This document shows positions 1 to 14,425 of a stretch of 64,000 nucleotides of DNA, piece by piece. Below the pieces are notes generated by a model that saw nothing but the letters and a program-made list of their open reading frames with translations, did no database searches and was not told the origin of the DNA. The stretch spans positions 2,356,001 to 2,420,000 of the forward strand of contig OY752140.1 of the NCBI GenBank assembly GCA_963573315.1, read 5' to 3'. The number at the start of each line of letters is the position of its first letter. The first letter of the stretch is position 1. The position numbers and the translations under genes were made by a program. The stretch comes from Entomortierella parvispora. Its lineage: Eukaryota; Mortierellomycota; Mortierellomycetes; Mortierellales; Mortierellaceae.

Positions 1-74
1 TGTACGAAACTCTTTGTCATCATGTTACGGCGCCAGGCTTTTCTGTATTGATACTAATTATTATTCACGATTAG

Positions 75-4318
<4,244 letters not shown>

Positions 4319-6145
4319 GTTGCCCATTTATTACATAGGTTTTAGTCAATGACCTTTAGTAAACGTTGTGCCTTTCACTTGATAAATAATGACCCTTGCT
4401 GGGATGCTTTGTCGCCTCACGAGCGCGCTTTTTTTTAAACATTGCGAGATCAATCATTACAGTACCTTCTTGAACCCTTGAATTTCACATCAACACCACG
4501 TCAGCGTGCACGCCGAGCATGTCAGTCTCTAAACTCTTTGTCACAGAGAGTTCTTCCTCACCAGAATAGATACGGCCTTCCTCCCCTTTTTCCCTTTGTA
4601 CTGACACATCCCCACGGCACAGTGACAGGCATTTTTTCGCGCCAAGGTACAGCTATTCTTCTTAAAATGCTTTTCAGGACCTCTATTATCTCTTCCTTCA
4701 TCGACGTCGCGTTCCTGCCCACTTCATCGACGTCCTTCCCGACGCAAAACTCATACTATCTGTGCGGATCGATAGGCCCCCCCTTGCCCATGCCTTGTCC
4801 GTGCATCTGCATGCCGCGATGTAATGTCAGTTCGGAGTGATGCTTGACATGGAGCAGCAACTCCCTACAGTTGACTTTGTCCCTGTATCCTACTCCCCAG
4901 TCGCATCGTCGCTGTCTAGAGGGAATCATTGAAGTGCAATAGTCGCTGTGCAGAGGTCTCAATGGTAGTGAAAGAACCAAGGGCTAAAAGAGAAGACTGT
5001 CAGCATGGGTTAGTCAAATGGTTAGTGTCAGCCGTGGTCATCTTTGCTTACATGCAACGCTTGTCATTCAACAGCGCGGAGCCACTGTCGGTGTCTATGT
5101 CTGTGTCTGTGTCTATGTCTGTGTACGCCCTCCTTCTGGATGTCGCCAGTGAACGTCAAGTCAATCAGTCCTCTGGCTGCTAATCCTCTGGCTGCTAATT
5201 GTCACTGGCACCAGGTCATTTGGAGTCCTGACGCAAGCCCTCTGATGCCAATTGCCGGAGACAAAAGTCATCTGACGACCTCTGGCTGCTCATTGTCGCC
5301 CTCTGAGGTCCGTTGGCCGCAAATTGAGGTCCACTAGATGTAACGGTCGTCGGCACAGGTCCCCTGAGTCCTCTGGGCTCCTCTGGCTGTTAATGTCGCC
5401 ACTGACACTGATCGTCTCGCAGTCGATGGTTGCTGACGAAAGGGTGGAGGTTTCGTCGAGGTCGGAGAACGCTCAATCCTGGTCTGCAGACAAAACAAAA
5501 GAGCGAAAGCGCGCGCCAACACAGAATCAAAAAAAAATAGGCGAGGTGCCACTGGCAGGCCGCCGAGGATGTGATGGTAATGTACGCTGCCGGCATCACC
5601 AGCGTTACTTGCATTGGAATGCTTTCATGGGTCGCTGTAGTCTCATTGCTTTGCTCGGTTGGGCATGTAAGGGGGCGAGAGAAAGAAAAAACACGCTGTC
5701 TGCTCCAAGACGGGCGATTGACTCCCTCTTGGCCCCCCCTCTTGCATTGAGGCGTCCATCCACAGCGAGAGTCGCCCGATTCTTTCACAGCATCGAGTTA
5801 CCTCGTTAAGGAAGAAATAAGTGAATTCGAAATAAGTGAATTCGAAATTGGCGAATTCGCAAATATGAACCTACGCGACCGTACAGGGCAGGAGTCCCAG
5901 AAACGCATAGATAGGAGACTCAGGAGTGACGAGACGGAAGAGAGTACGCCGTGAGGTCAAAGCAAAGCTTGGGAACCTTGATTTACGAAAGGAAAGATGA
6001 TTGTAAGCATAAATTGGACATGTCTATTTGTCGACCCTGTCAAAACTCAATTGTGTTGCACGTCGACCGTTCTGGCGACTTTTGGGCTCAAAAAATTGAA
6101 GTTTAAAGTCCTGATAAGCCCTATCTTGGGATCCAGGTTGGAAAC
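4319..6145. other. Intergenic region downstream of SMC5, no gene recognised
   Basis: No reading frame here resembles a known protein and no splice-joined gene could be built. Visible content: short CTGTGTCTATGT-type repeats at about 5088-5130; repeated CCTCTGGCTGCTAAT phrases at about 5160-5400; and two tandem copies of a GAAATAAGTGAATTC phrase at about 5813-5845. About 4985-5400 resembles a dispersed repeat seen again at 42950-43474 (listed separately). Confidence 0.6.
4985..5400 (+). repeat. Diverged dispersed repeat R1, copy 1
   Basis: Phrases such as AGAGAAGAC-GTCAGCATGGG, CATCTTTGCTTACATGCA, a GTGTCTRTGTCTGTG tract and ATGTCGCCAGTGAA recur at 42950-43474 (and in its duplicate at 53443-53967). 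There most of them lie on the opposite strand. No coding capacity, terminal repeats or target duplication were found, so the element class is unknown. Boundaries are approximate. Confidence 0.45.
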
Positions 6146-6201
6146 TGCAACAGAAGATTAGCTACTGTACACTCCAAAACTACACTCCAAAACTACACTC
6201 C
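6146..6201 (+). repeat. Short dispersed repeat R2 with AAACTACACTCC tandem phrases
   Basis: About 55 bp beginning TGCAACAGAAGATTAGCTAC and followed by repeats of the phrase CCAAAACTACACT. A near-identical reverse-complement copy sits at 41481-41531, immediately after the 3' LTR of A1, and again at 51974-52024. It is probably the end of an undefined repeat family. Confidence 0.6.
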
Positions 6202-6394
6202 AAACAATGCCATCACAGCCACACAGCCACACAGACACATATATACCCCCATCCTCCCTACATAATAAACATCATTCGTTCTCCCAACTCTGCCTCTTTC
6301 CCTGTCTCTGTTCCTGGCCCCTATCCCTGTCCCCTCTCCCGGTCTCTTCCTTGCATTCCTCTCTGTGCCTATTACAGAAACCACTCCCCAAATT
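6202..6394. other. Pyrimidine-rich spacer
   Basis: A C/T-rich tract with several CTCTCCC, CCTCTTTCC and CCTGTCTC runs. Nothing coding is recognised. It could be old promoter or LTR-derived sequence, but I cannot assign it. Confidence 0.4.
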
Positions 6395-6490
6395 TGTCAC
6401 GGTCGGACAAGGCAGGAACAAGAAGGAAAGGAAAGATATGGTTTATTGTGAATTGCAGCCTGAAGGACAAAAGGGGCAAAGGCACCAGCT
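6395..6490 (-). repeat. Diverged LTR fragment related to family A
   Basis: Starting TGTCACGGTCGGACAAGGCA, this stretch follows the reverse complement of the family A LTR end (GGAACAAGAAGG, then GGTTTATTGTGAATTGCAG), with several substitutions and small gaps. Similarity fades after about 95 bp. No second end and no target duplication, so it is an old truncated copy. Confidence 0.7.
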
Positions 6491-6552
6491 ATTTATCTCA
6501 AGTCGGAAAACGGAAGAAGTGGTGCGGGAACATTAGTGGCATTGGATCTGGG

Positions 6553-6954
6553 CACGTTTTCTCATGTGCCGAGTCGAGTCGAATATGAGCCTTGTTCGAA
6601 TTCGAAACGAACTTCTCGAGTCGAACTTGGAGCATAATCGACTCGACTGTATGTGACTCGACTGTGATTCGGCTCGAGAAATGTTCGACTCGACGTTCGC
6701 TGCTCCAACTCTACGAGGATTCGAGTCCCACCCTAAGGTAACGAATCCGTCCGCAATTCTCAGTTAGCCGTACTTTCTTTTATTCTGTGACAGAAATCGA
6801 ACAAAGTTGAACACGAGTCGAGCATTGTCGAATACTGGTCGAATTAGTGTCGAGTCGAACAAAAGTCGAATCGAACAATCATCGAGTCGAATACATGTCG
6901 AGTCGAACAATGACGAGTCGAATGTCGAATATCGAATATTCGTGAGAAAACGTG
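6553..6954. mobile_element. hAT-type MITE, copy 1 (402 bp)
   Basis: A non-coding element bounded by perfect 12-bp inverted repeats, CACGTTTTCTCA on the left and TGAGAAAACGTG on the right. It is flanked by a perfect 8-bp target duplication GATCTGGG (6545-6552 and 6955-6962), the length typical of hAT transposons. The interior is dominated by repeated GAGTCGA, TTCGAAC and TCGAGTCGAA phrases. A shorter relative with the same ends and its own 8-bp duplication lies at 42665-42848. Its ends resemble the left end of hAT-1 (CACG, four bases, CTTAT), so hAT-1 may mobilise it; that is inference. Confidence 0.9.
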
Positions 6955-7101
6955 GATCTGGGGCTGAAACTCGGGTGGGGCTGGTCTCGGCCCCATGGTC
7001 TTGACGCCAGGATCTGGGTTTAACAGGGGTGCGAGATAAGCTCTTGAGTTTTCGTCACATCTCGGTAAGGGGCGAGGAATGCGTATCGTATTTTGTGACG
7101 G

Positions 7102-7679
7102 TGTGGTGTAGTGGATGGAGATCGTAGATCTGGCAAATTGGTACACGTCCCTTAATGTAGCATAGCCCCTCCGATACCCCAGAAGTAGCACAGCCCGTCA
7201 CAACCTCTCGTTCCCTCGAAATTAATTTAGACCCTTAAAAGATTTAGTTAATACATAATCGTGTTCAGAGCAGTAATTGCTCTGGGTCGTTTCTTTCTTT
7301 CCCCTCCGTATCCTGTGCCTTGCTTTGATCACCAGAACACCTCCCTTCTGCACGTATCTCTCACACAGTTACCCTTGGTGTTGCTGCAATATTCAACCCC
7401 ATCAGCCTTTGGACGCCGTTGCAATATACGAATCCCTGGGCCTTGACTGTTCCCTGGATATCTCCAGACCCCGTTCTACCGATCAAGGTTGCATCCCTGC
7501 AAGCTTGAACTTCCACCCGACTGAGCTCTTTACTGATACTTGGTCCACACCGTTGACAGTGAGATCCCGCACCGTCCATCCTCCCCCTCGCAAGCAATCC
7601 TCTTTCCCTTGACTTCCTTGTGAACGCCCTTCTCCCTTTGAGCTACATCAGATCCCCAACCTTATGTCGCGACACCACA
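7102..7679 (+). mobile_element. Solo LTR, diverged relative of family B (B')
   Basis: Begins TGTGGTGTAGTGGATGGAG, ends GACACCACA, and is flanked by a 4-bp duplication ACGG (7098-7101 and 7680-7683). The middle is clearly related to the family B LTR: the phrase from CAGAACACCTCCCTTCTG through CCTTGACTGTTCCCTGGATATC is nearly collinear. At 578 bp it is shorter than the 1,042-bp family B LTR. No internal region remains, so it is a solo LTR left by recombination. Confidence 0.85.
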
Positions 7680-7683
7680 ACGG

Positions 7684-7988
7684 GACGCGTGCTACGCGGC
7701 ATTTCCAAATCTTCAATGGAGCATACCATCATTGAGAGGGATGGATGATGAGATAGAGAAGCAGCAAGGTTTGTTATGGGAACCTTTTAAAAAACCAACA
7801 GTTCGAAACGAAAAAGTTTCCAAAAGATAACAAAAATCGGTAGACCCGAACGAAAAGTTGTCCATCCCTTCAAAGTTCCCTCAACAACTTTTTTCAGATA
7901 AAATCTTTGTGTTAAAAAGGGTGGCGAAGCTTCACAGTGGCCGATGCCCTCGCTACCCCACTTCTGCTAATGTTGACATTTAACAATG
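7684..7988. other. Spacer between two solo LTRs
   Basis: No recognisable gene or repeat. A+T-richer tracts with AAAAAGTTTCC-like runs; nothing further can be supported. Confidence 0.4.
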
Positions 7989-8440
7989 TGTCACGAAACG
8001 TCGCAGACTCAGATCGTACGAAGTACGCGTCTCTTGTACCTCTGGTCTAGGATCGCGAACCTAGGATCTGTATCCGCACTCATTGGCTTGTCCTCTGATC
8101 TCCGACGAGTACCCCTGGCGTCCAGGTTCTGGACCTAGGGCTATAGCTACCCTTAGTACGTATCTCTCAGCCGCACCTATCAGGACCTCCATCTCGTTCT
8201 CCTTCATCTATGTTGCCATCCCGGACCCTACTCATAGGTCCGGCTTATGATTAGTACCTGCCCGGATATGTATCCTACTCTTTCGTGTCATCTCTGACTC
8301 AACGCAGGCCTGGGTCCAGGCCTTCATCACTCTCTAGTATATAAACCCCCCTGTCCTCTTGCTTTGTTCCTCAGTCTGCAATTCACAATAAACCACACCT
8401 TTCCTTCACCTTCTTGTTCCTGCCTTGTCTGACCGTGACA
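7989..8440 (+). mobile_element. Solo LTR of family A (452 bp)
   Basis: TGTCACGAAACG at the start and GACCGTGACA at the end, with a perfect 5-bp target duplication CAATG on both sides (7984-7988 and 8441-8445). Length and sequence match the LTRs of A1-A4, including TATATAAA and the AGTCTGCAA presumed transcription start. No internal sequence remains. Confidence 0.95.
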
Positions 8441-8629
8441 CAATGTCATTAATTGATGAGTTTGCAAATATTCTTCATACCAATGACAATTAATCAAATT
8501 TGCCATGACAACTCCAAACGAAAATAACCGCATGCCTAAAAAGCTTGCGAAAAGAGTAGAAGAGCTGATAGCAGAAGAATGGGAGTTCCTTGATAAGCCA
8601 TTGCCATTGTACCCCAAGCAGGTATTACC

Positions 8630-9040
8630 ATCGGTCGAATCGAATCGGATATAAGACGCGTTCGTATTCGATTCGAATTTCTCGGACCGAATCAATGATG
8701 TGATCCGATCCGTGTCTGTCGAATAGAGGGATCATCCGATTCGAAGTCGAATCCATCCGACTGGTATTCGATCCGATATTGATCCGATCCGAATGATGTT
8801 CGATCCGACATTAATTCGATTCGACCTTGGTTCGATCCGATATGGATTCGATTCGACGTTGATCCGACTCGATTCGTGATTCGATCCGACTGCAGTCCAA
8901 TCCGACTGCGATTCGATCCGACTGGGATTCGATCCGATTAGAGATTCGATTCGACTTCGATTCGATTCGACTATAGAATCGATTCGATGTTGATTCGATT
9001 CGATTCGTGGTTCGATCCGACAGCGATTCGATTATATTGA
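8630..9040. repeat. TCGA-rich tandem-like repeat block
   Basis: Several dozen variants of GATTCGATCCGACT and TTCGATTCGA-like phrases on both strands over about 400 bp. It resembles the interior of the hAT MITEs and the hAT-1 left subterminal region, so it may be the inside of another non-autonomous hAT. No inverted ends or 8-bp duplication were found. Confidence 0.7.
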
Positions 9041-9856
9041 AGACTATATTTATTCCGTATTTTCGATGAATTAGTCAATATTTTTAAACAAATAATTTTA
9101 TCAGCATTTTTCCAAATGACTCATTACTCAAAAAGATGCTCCCAGTCGAACACCGGCGCACATGCATATTTGTTTGTCTGTTACCATGTCGCCAATCATG
9201 TCGCCATATTTCAGCCAACATGCTCACTGGCGATCGTTCAGACACACAGGACTCGGAAATGGTTTTAAAAATCATCCAACTCTCTTTCAACGAGCTGTAT
9301 ACTATGCGTGTTGATGAGTTCATCTTGCATTCATGAAGAAACTTGTACACAAAAGGCTGACAGACAAGATACGAATTTTTAAAAAATAGTCTCTTCTCTG
9401 TATTTCGCGGACAAGATTCCATAGAGTAGGAACAAGTTTTAGAGCCCTTGATCCCACGATGCAGAACGCGTTTCTATGATGTCGATGCGTGTTCAAGAGA
9501 CTTTCATGCAGCAAAACTGTGGTATGTTTCTATTTGGAGAAGAGTGTGGTATTTAGCAGGATGATCACGCCTGGAATATTACTGTGGTTTGTTTACATGA
9601 TTGCAGCTATATAGATATTTTTGTCTGATGGTCACGGTGGATCTCATCGAGAAGGTCACAGATGAGAAGGATGTCATGATGTATTTTGGACTTGAACGAT
9701 CTCCTATCTACTGCCCAGGGCTACTGCTTATGCGCTCGGGAAACTGTGTCAATGCCAGGCAGACGTGTCACCGTTGACTTTGGGTGCATCTACATCACGT
9801 CCTTACTTCTGTACTGTATCTTTTACTAATTTTCCTATTTTTCTCCTTGAACCCCA
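9041..9856. other. Unassigned A+T-richer region
   Basis: No confident gene. The segment just before 9857 ends TTGAACCCCAG, consistent with an intron 3' splice site leading into the hAT-2 fragment, so part of this region may be degraded hAT-2 sequence or an intron. I could not extend the protein similarity further left. Confidence 0.4.
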
Positions 9857-9944
9857 GGCGATCCCCGCAGCGACTGGAGATGTTCAAGGATTTATCAAAA
9901 TCGGCTCAAGCATCCAAAGGTCTGTCACCTTTACTTGATGTGTG
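9857..9944 (+). pseudogene. hAT-2 transposase remnant, fragment 1
   Basis: Reads RSPQRLEMFKDLSKSAQAS and then GLSPLLDV, matching the hAT stretch SPQR...L..D-V-x-TRWNST that precedes the conserved TRWNS block. The similarity stops exactly where the hAT-1 left end begins (CACGGCC at 9945). The next conserved part of the same gene resumes on the far side of hAT-1 at about 13313. The intervening TRWNS region, some 80-100 residues, is missing. Confidence 0.7.
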
Positions 9945-9954
9945 CACGGCCTCT

Positions 9955-10130
9955 TATCGAATCGAACAATTCGAATCCGAATAGGTTCGAATAGGTTCGA
10001 ATCGGATTCGAGCGGGCATGGATTCGATTCGATTCGAATGTCCAGGTGTTCGATTCGATTCGAATGCTTCGAGTGCTTCGAATAAGAACCAATCCGAATG
10101 CTCCGAGTACTTCGAATGCCTCAGATGCTT
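9955..10130. repeat. hAT-1 left subterminal TTCGAATC repeats
   Basis: Over a dozen TTCGAA, TTCGAATCC and CTTCGAGTG phrases in about 175 bp just inside the left end of hAT-1. In hAT elements, subterminal repeats are commonly transposase-binding sites; that role here is inference. The block is retained in both other hAT-1 copies. Confidence 0.7.
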
Positions 10131-10243
10131 CAGATGACATAGACTATATAGTTTGGATAATAAATATACTCTTTTTAATTAACGTATGAAAGGTGGGTAC
10201 AGTAACCACTAAGGAAAGTGCTGTAGCCAAGAGTCTACAAGGA

Positions 10244-12587
10244 CTAGGCGCTGAACAGACGCTGGAAGTAGAGATTCCTTTCTGGCGGCAGGACAAACTT
10301 GGCCTGGGAAAAGCATCGCTCTGCAGGGGTCGAAGTGACAGGTATAGCAAGGAAGTCTCTTGCCATATTTGCAAGGTTGGGCCAGCGTCCCGCCTGACCC
10401 CTCCAGTACATTAGCTCCGGTGGCTCTGTCTTGCAGGTGATAAGCGTGGCTCCTTCATTGGTATACTCTTCGAGCTCGCCGGCTTGCTGTGTTATCCCAT
10501 ACAACTCCATCTCTTTTGCTATTTCTGAATCCAAAAGCCTAGGACCATCTTTTCCTTTGTAATGCTCTTCCCAGACTGACTTGACAGCGTTGATGCTTAT
10601 TTGCACATACTCATCCCAACCTTGAGCTCTCCACCAGTTGTATCTCATCCTTGGATCCATTGCTGTCGCCACTGCATAGACGGGTGTAGAGTCTGTTTTT
10701 GAATAATATTTCAAAAGCTTAGTCCTTCCTTGATCAGCAGCTTGCTTCAGTAAGGGATCGTCTACCTCTCTGATAAAATCTTCCAGTTTGTCGATTAGCC
10801 TGTTATACACAGACATTGCCCTGTTTAGAGTAGGAAAAAAACTGCCAGACACGGTTTCAGTCATTGCCTCGAACCCTGAGAGAAGATTGCTGAGTTCCTT
10901 CAAGTAGACCCACTCAGTCTCGTCCAATACATATGCTTCCAGACTTGGCTCGTTCCTGCACATTGACTGATATGCGTCCTTAAGTTCAATTGCTCGTTCT
11001 AACATGGCGTTGGTGGAATTCCATCTGGTGCAAACATCTCGTATCAACTGAAGGCTAGGGCAGTTCACAATCACACAGACTCGAGCAAATTGACGGAGTC
11101 TTTGCGGTGATGCTCTATCGACAGGTGAAAAAAAAAAGAAGAAACGGATGAATAAATGATCTATTCATGTACATTGGTAATTAAATATGAGAAAAAGTAC
11201 GTACTTGATTTTGATGATTCCCTTCCTGAGTTTTTGCAATGTTGGAATCTTTCTTGCAGGTTCTGTAGCTAGGTCATCGTCGTCATCATCTTCCATGTAC
11301 AGATTATTGTTCTCGGGTGGTTCGGCATTTAAACCGCGGGGACCAAGAATCGCCTGGACTGCCAAATTAATGATGTGACCGAGGCAAGGAACATGAAACA
11401 TCTTTCCTTGGAGCTTCCTAATGTTTATTTATCAAGTGAATTGAGACGTTATAGAGGATATGCCTGCCTTTACAATGAAAAAAAAAGACAAATCTCCTAC
11501 CAGTCAACTGCTCTTTCGTGCTTTACGAGCTCCTGCACCATCTTCGTCATGTTCGATGCATTGTCTGTGGTGATGCTTTGGATCTTTTCACCAATTTGGA
11601 GTCGCTCCAGAACATTGATCAATGCTTCCGCAAGGTTTTCACCGGTGTGTGCACCATTCATTGGCTCAAATCCAATCACCATCTCCTTTTGGTTCCATTT
11701 ATCGTCTATCCAATGAGCTGTCACTCCCAAGAAGTCCTTTTGGGAAGGTCCTGTCCACCCATCAGCTGTCAAGGACACCCTTGAGATATTGGAAAACATG
11801 GCGATCACTTGTGTTTCCATATCTGTGTACTTGTCCTTGACCTATTATAGTGTCACAGTTACAGTATTGTATTCCATTAGGATAACGTCAGCGCAGATCT
11901 TGCAGTCTTTTTTTGAGAGAACTTACTTTTTTTGCCATCGTGTCATCGGAAGGAAGCTTGACTTGCGATATCGTCGCCATGGTGGCATGGCTAAGAAGAT
12001 CTTGCAGCTCTGGACTATTAACCACGGCGAAAGGCTGTTTGGTTCTAACAATAAAGCGGACAAGCAGGTCATCAAACCTAGTTGGGTCGAAAATTCTTGG
12101 CTGCTTGGAAGAATGGAACAGTATATCCAGCGGCCCAGCTCTGGAAAGCCTTCCATCATTCACACCACTTTCTGCCGTGATTTTGTGAACGTTACGCAGA
12201 TGTCTGTTGATGCCTGAGGTGGTCATTGTCGAAGTAACATAAACTTGGCTGCATCCGGGGTAAACACAGCGAATTGCTGTCGATCCCTTTTTTGTTTGTG
12301 TACGTTCGGCCCATCCATTCTTAATGGCAAATCCCCAGGCACTGCGTGATGAGTTGGTCTTGTTGATATCGTCACTTTGGATACTAGCGATTTCCATGTC
12401 ACTGACTTGTACATCGAAACTTGAGGACCCTGCACTTATTGTTTCAAGCTAAAATAATTTTGTGGGGACAGTTTAAGCTCAAAGAACAAAAACAAAAGGT
12501 CAAGGTTCAGTCATACAAGAAACTCACCTCTTCAAATTCCTCTTCGTCCTCGGGCTCTTCACTGCGTAAAACACGTTGTCGTCTCAT
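10244..12587 (-). CDS. hAT-1 transposase, 668 residues, five exons
   Basis: Exons on the - strand: 12587-12528, 12448-11927, 11841-11501, 11417-11205, 11114-10244. They total 2,007 bp and join in frame at GT-AG borders. Function: cut-and-paste DNA transposition in the nucleus. Domains in order: an acidic N-terminus; a BED-like C2H2 zinc finger (CVYPGC...HLRNVH) at about residues 65-100; an RNase H-fold core with LTADGWTG (first acidic residue) and SITTDNASNM (second); the CLGHIINL motif typical of hAT insertions; TRWNSTNAMLERA; and the C-terminal dimerisation block with PAERCFSQAKFVL. Length fits autonomous hAT transposases (about 600-800). No stop or frameshift, so it could encode an active enzyme. 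Exon borders are my reading and need RNA evidence. Confidence 0.88.
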
Positions 12588-12841
12588 TTGGCAATATTCA
12601 TGTACTGTGAGAATGGATGTAGCTGCGTAGAGTTGGCGTGGGCTTGATTTAAAGAAAGTGCAGTGGTGCCGAGGGGAAAGTGGACACTTTATATCACACA
12701 AACACTTGGCGCAGCAAACGCTATCTCGCAATCTTTGGTGTGCGCAGCATGAACGACCTCGCACAATGAGTCAGCATGGTCGAGTGAACAGATTGAAGCG
12801 AGCCGGGAGATACAATACTGAAGCGAGCCGAGAGATGCTGA

Positions 12842-13045
12842 GATGAGAGGTGAGATGCAGCTGAGATGGCGAGATGATGGAATGAGAGATGAGAGATGGG
12901 AGATGAGATGAGAGATGGGAGATGAGATGAGAGACGGGAGTTGAGATGAGAGACGGGAGTTGAGATGAGAGACGGGAGTTGAGATGAGAGACGGGAGTTG
13001 AGATGAGAGACGGGAGTTGAGATGAGAGACGGGAGTTGAGAGATG
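12842..13045. repeat. Minisatellite, 19-bp unit upstream of hAT-1 transposase
   Basis: About six tandem copies of GAGATGAGAGACGGGAGTT between roughly 12921 and 13040, preceded by degenerate GAGATGGGAGAT copies. It lies about 300 bp upstream of the presumed transposase start, on the 5' side of that gene. Open reading frames through it are low-complexity artefacts. Confidence 0.9.
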
Positions 13046-13127
13046 AGGGTTGAGCTGAGCCGAGCTTAGCTGAATGAGATGGTGAGATGGTGAGATGGTG
13101 TTGAGAGATGAGAGATGAACTTGTTAT

Positions 13128-13295
13128 TTTGGTTCGAGTGGTTCGAGTGGTTCGAGTGGTTCGAGTGGTTCGAGTGCTTCGAACTTTTCGAATCGGATTC
13201 GAATCCTCCACTTTTATTCGAATCGGATCGAATTCGAAGCCACTATATTCGAATCGAATTCGAACATGGCCAAATCCGATTCGAGCGCTTCGAAT
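13128..13295. repeat. hAT-1 right subterminal repeats (GGTTCGAGTG array and TTCGAAT phrases)
   Basis: Five tandem copies of the 10-bp unit GGTTCGAGTG at about 13131-13178, followed by TTCGAATCGGATTCG-type phrases to about 13295. These mirror the TTCGAAT repeats at the left end of hAT-1. Confidence 0.75.
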
Positions 13296-13312
13296 ATAGG
13301 CGGTAGGCCCAA

Positions 13313-13640
13313 GCCAGCACGACATACACAACCATATCACTTACCATTATTATCTACAACAAGCTCATGGGCATCATTGAGAAGTATATCACACGCAACA
13401 AAACCCGTCATCCCGATATATGTCGTGGCGCCAGGGCTGCTTACGAAAAGCTCAAGAAGTACTACGCTGCAACGGACAAATCACCGATTTATTCTGTGGT
13501 TACAGCGCTTCACCCAGCCATGCGATTCCACTACTGGATTCAAGAGAAATGGGAAGAAGAATATGTGATTAACGCGAAACAAGCCGTTCGAACTGCTTGG
13601 GCTGATGGTTACGCTCCCGACGTCAGTAACGATCTCACGT
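13313..13640 (+). pseudogene. hAT-2 transposase remnant, fragment 2
   Basis: An open frame reading TIIIYNKLMGIIEKY, then ARAAYEKLKKYYAATDKSP and SVVTALHPAMRFHYW. These align with the C-terminal half of hAT transposases; hAT-1 itself has the equivalents KLLKYYSKTDSTPVYAVATAMDPRMRYNWW. It stops at the B0 LTR insertion (target ACGT at 13637-13640) and resumes at 20831. It has no start or end of its own and is a dead fragment. Confidence 0.85.
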
Positions 13641-13753
13641 TGTGGTGTAGTGGATCCAGGTCCCAGATCCACGCGAGCGAGATAGAGAGAGTTATTTTTA
13701 GTATTTAGTTATTTTTTTATTTTTGTTCCTGTTTTCTGTTTTCTATAAAAAAG

Positions 13754-13775
13754 GGAGCAAAGTCCACTTTGCTCC
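13754..13775. promoter_or_regulatory. Perfect 22-bp palindrome beside the TATA box of the family B LTR
   Basis: GGAGCAAAGT-CC-ACTTTGCTCC: two perfect 10-bp arms with a 2-bp centre, starting a few bases after TATAAAAAA. The same element is in every family B LTR here (for example 26370-26391). It could be a binding site for a dimeric regulator or a hairpin near the RNA 5' end. The old relative B' keeps a diverged hairpin (AGAGCAG, TAA, TTGCTCT) at 7267-7283. Confidence 0.7.
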
Positions 13776-14255
13776 TGGTTGCCTTTTCCCCTTACGATTC
13801 CCTCCTGTACCTTGTTGATCACCAGAACACCTCCCTTCTGCTCGTATCTGTCTCGCAGTTACCCTTGGCGTTGCTGCAATATTCAACCCCATCAGCCTTT
13901 GGACGCCGTTGCAATATACGAATCCCTGGGCCTTGACTGTTCCCTGGATATCCCCCAGACCTTTTGTGTTCCCTTGATCCTCCCTGCCCACTCTCGCAGC
14001 ATATCCATCCGTGTGCCAGCCCTCCTTGATCAAGTCCTGTACCGCCCTCCGATCGCTCCGTAGGATCACCTGGACCCTCGCCTATCCGATATCAATTGGC
14101 CATTTGCGAGGTATACTTACGATGTCATATCTCTTCTGAGTGGACCTGTTATGATCTTGGCAACCCACCCTGAGGCCTTCATTGGTGCTTGGGGACCAAC
14201 CATCCTCCTCGTTATATCTCGGAGTCTCCTCTGAACCCTCAGTTAGGCGACCTTG

Positions 14256-14425
14256 TGTAACGTCCGGTGCAATACCGACGTATTTCTCCTGCCGTTTATT
14301 TCTAGTTAGAGAGAGTTGCGCTTGCGCGCCCCTTAAGTAGTGTGCGACAGTCATATCAGGCTGTCGCTCTCTATCATTAAACAGCACCTTTCTTTCTTCC
14401 TGACGTACAGACCCCCGACATTTCA
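14256..14425 (+). repeat. 5' LTR of element C
   Basis: 170 bp, TG...CA ends, same as the copy at 20228-20397. Contains a GACAG/CTGTC inverted pair and AGAGAG/CTCTCT arms. No TATA box is clear. Confidence 0.95.

Larger units (their letters stand above)
9945..13312 (-). mobile_element. hAT-1 DNA transposon, right end uncertain
   Basis: The left end is placed at CACGGCCTCTTATCG because other copies (43475 and 53968) share sequence from the preceding G onward while their flanks differ. The element carries a complete-looking five-exon hAT transposase on the - strand. TTCGAAT-rich subterminal repeats lie on both sides (9955-10130 and 13130-13290). No matching right inverted repeat and no second copy of the 8-bp left flank GATGTGTG were found. 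The right end is probably deleted; a GGCCT-containing imperfect match near 13300-13312 is the nearest candidate. Confidence 0.75.

Noticed and set aside
1-74. An additional SMC5 exon at the window start
   Set aside because: No frame continues SMC5 similarity here, and the stretch ends in a good intron acceptor (GATTAG).
12921-13040. CRISPR-like array
   Set aside because: The units are directly adjacent with no unique spacers and the genome is eukaryotic; it is a minisatellite.
12771-13340. A 189-residue Ser/Leu-rich frame upstream of hAT-1
   Set aside because: It translates the 19-bp minisatellite and the GGTTCGAGTG array and is low-complexity.
13743-14069. Recurrent frames of about 94-108 residues in each family B LTR, both strands
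   Set aside because: They recur because the LTR recurs. They have no protein-like features and overlap each other on opposite strands.
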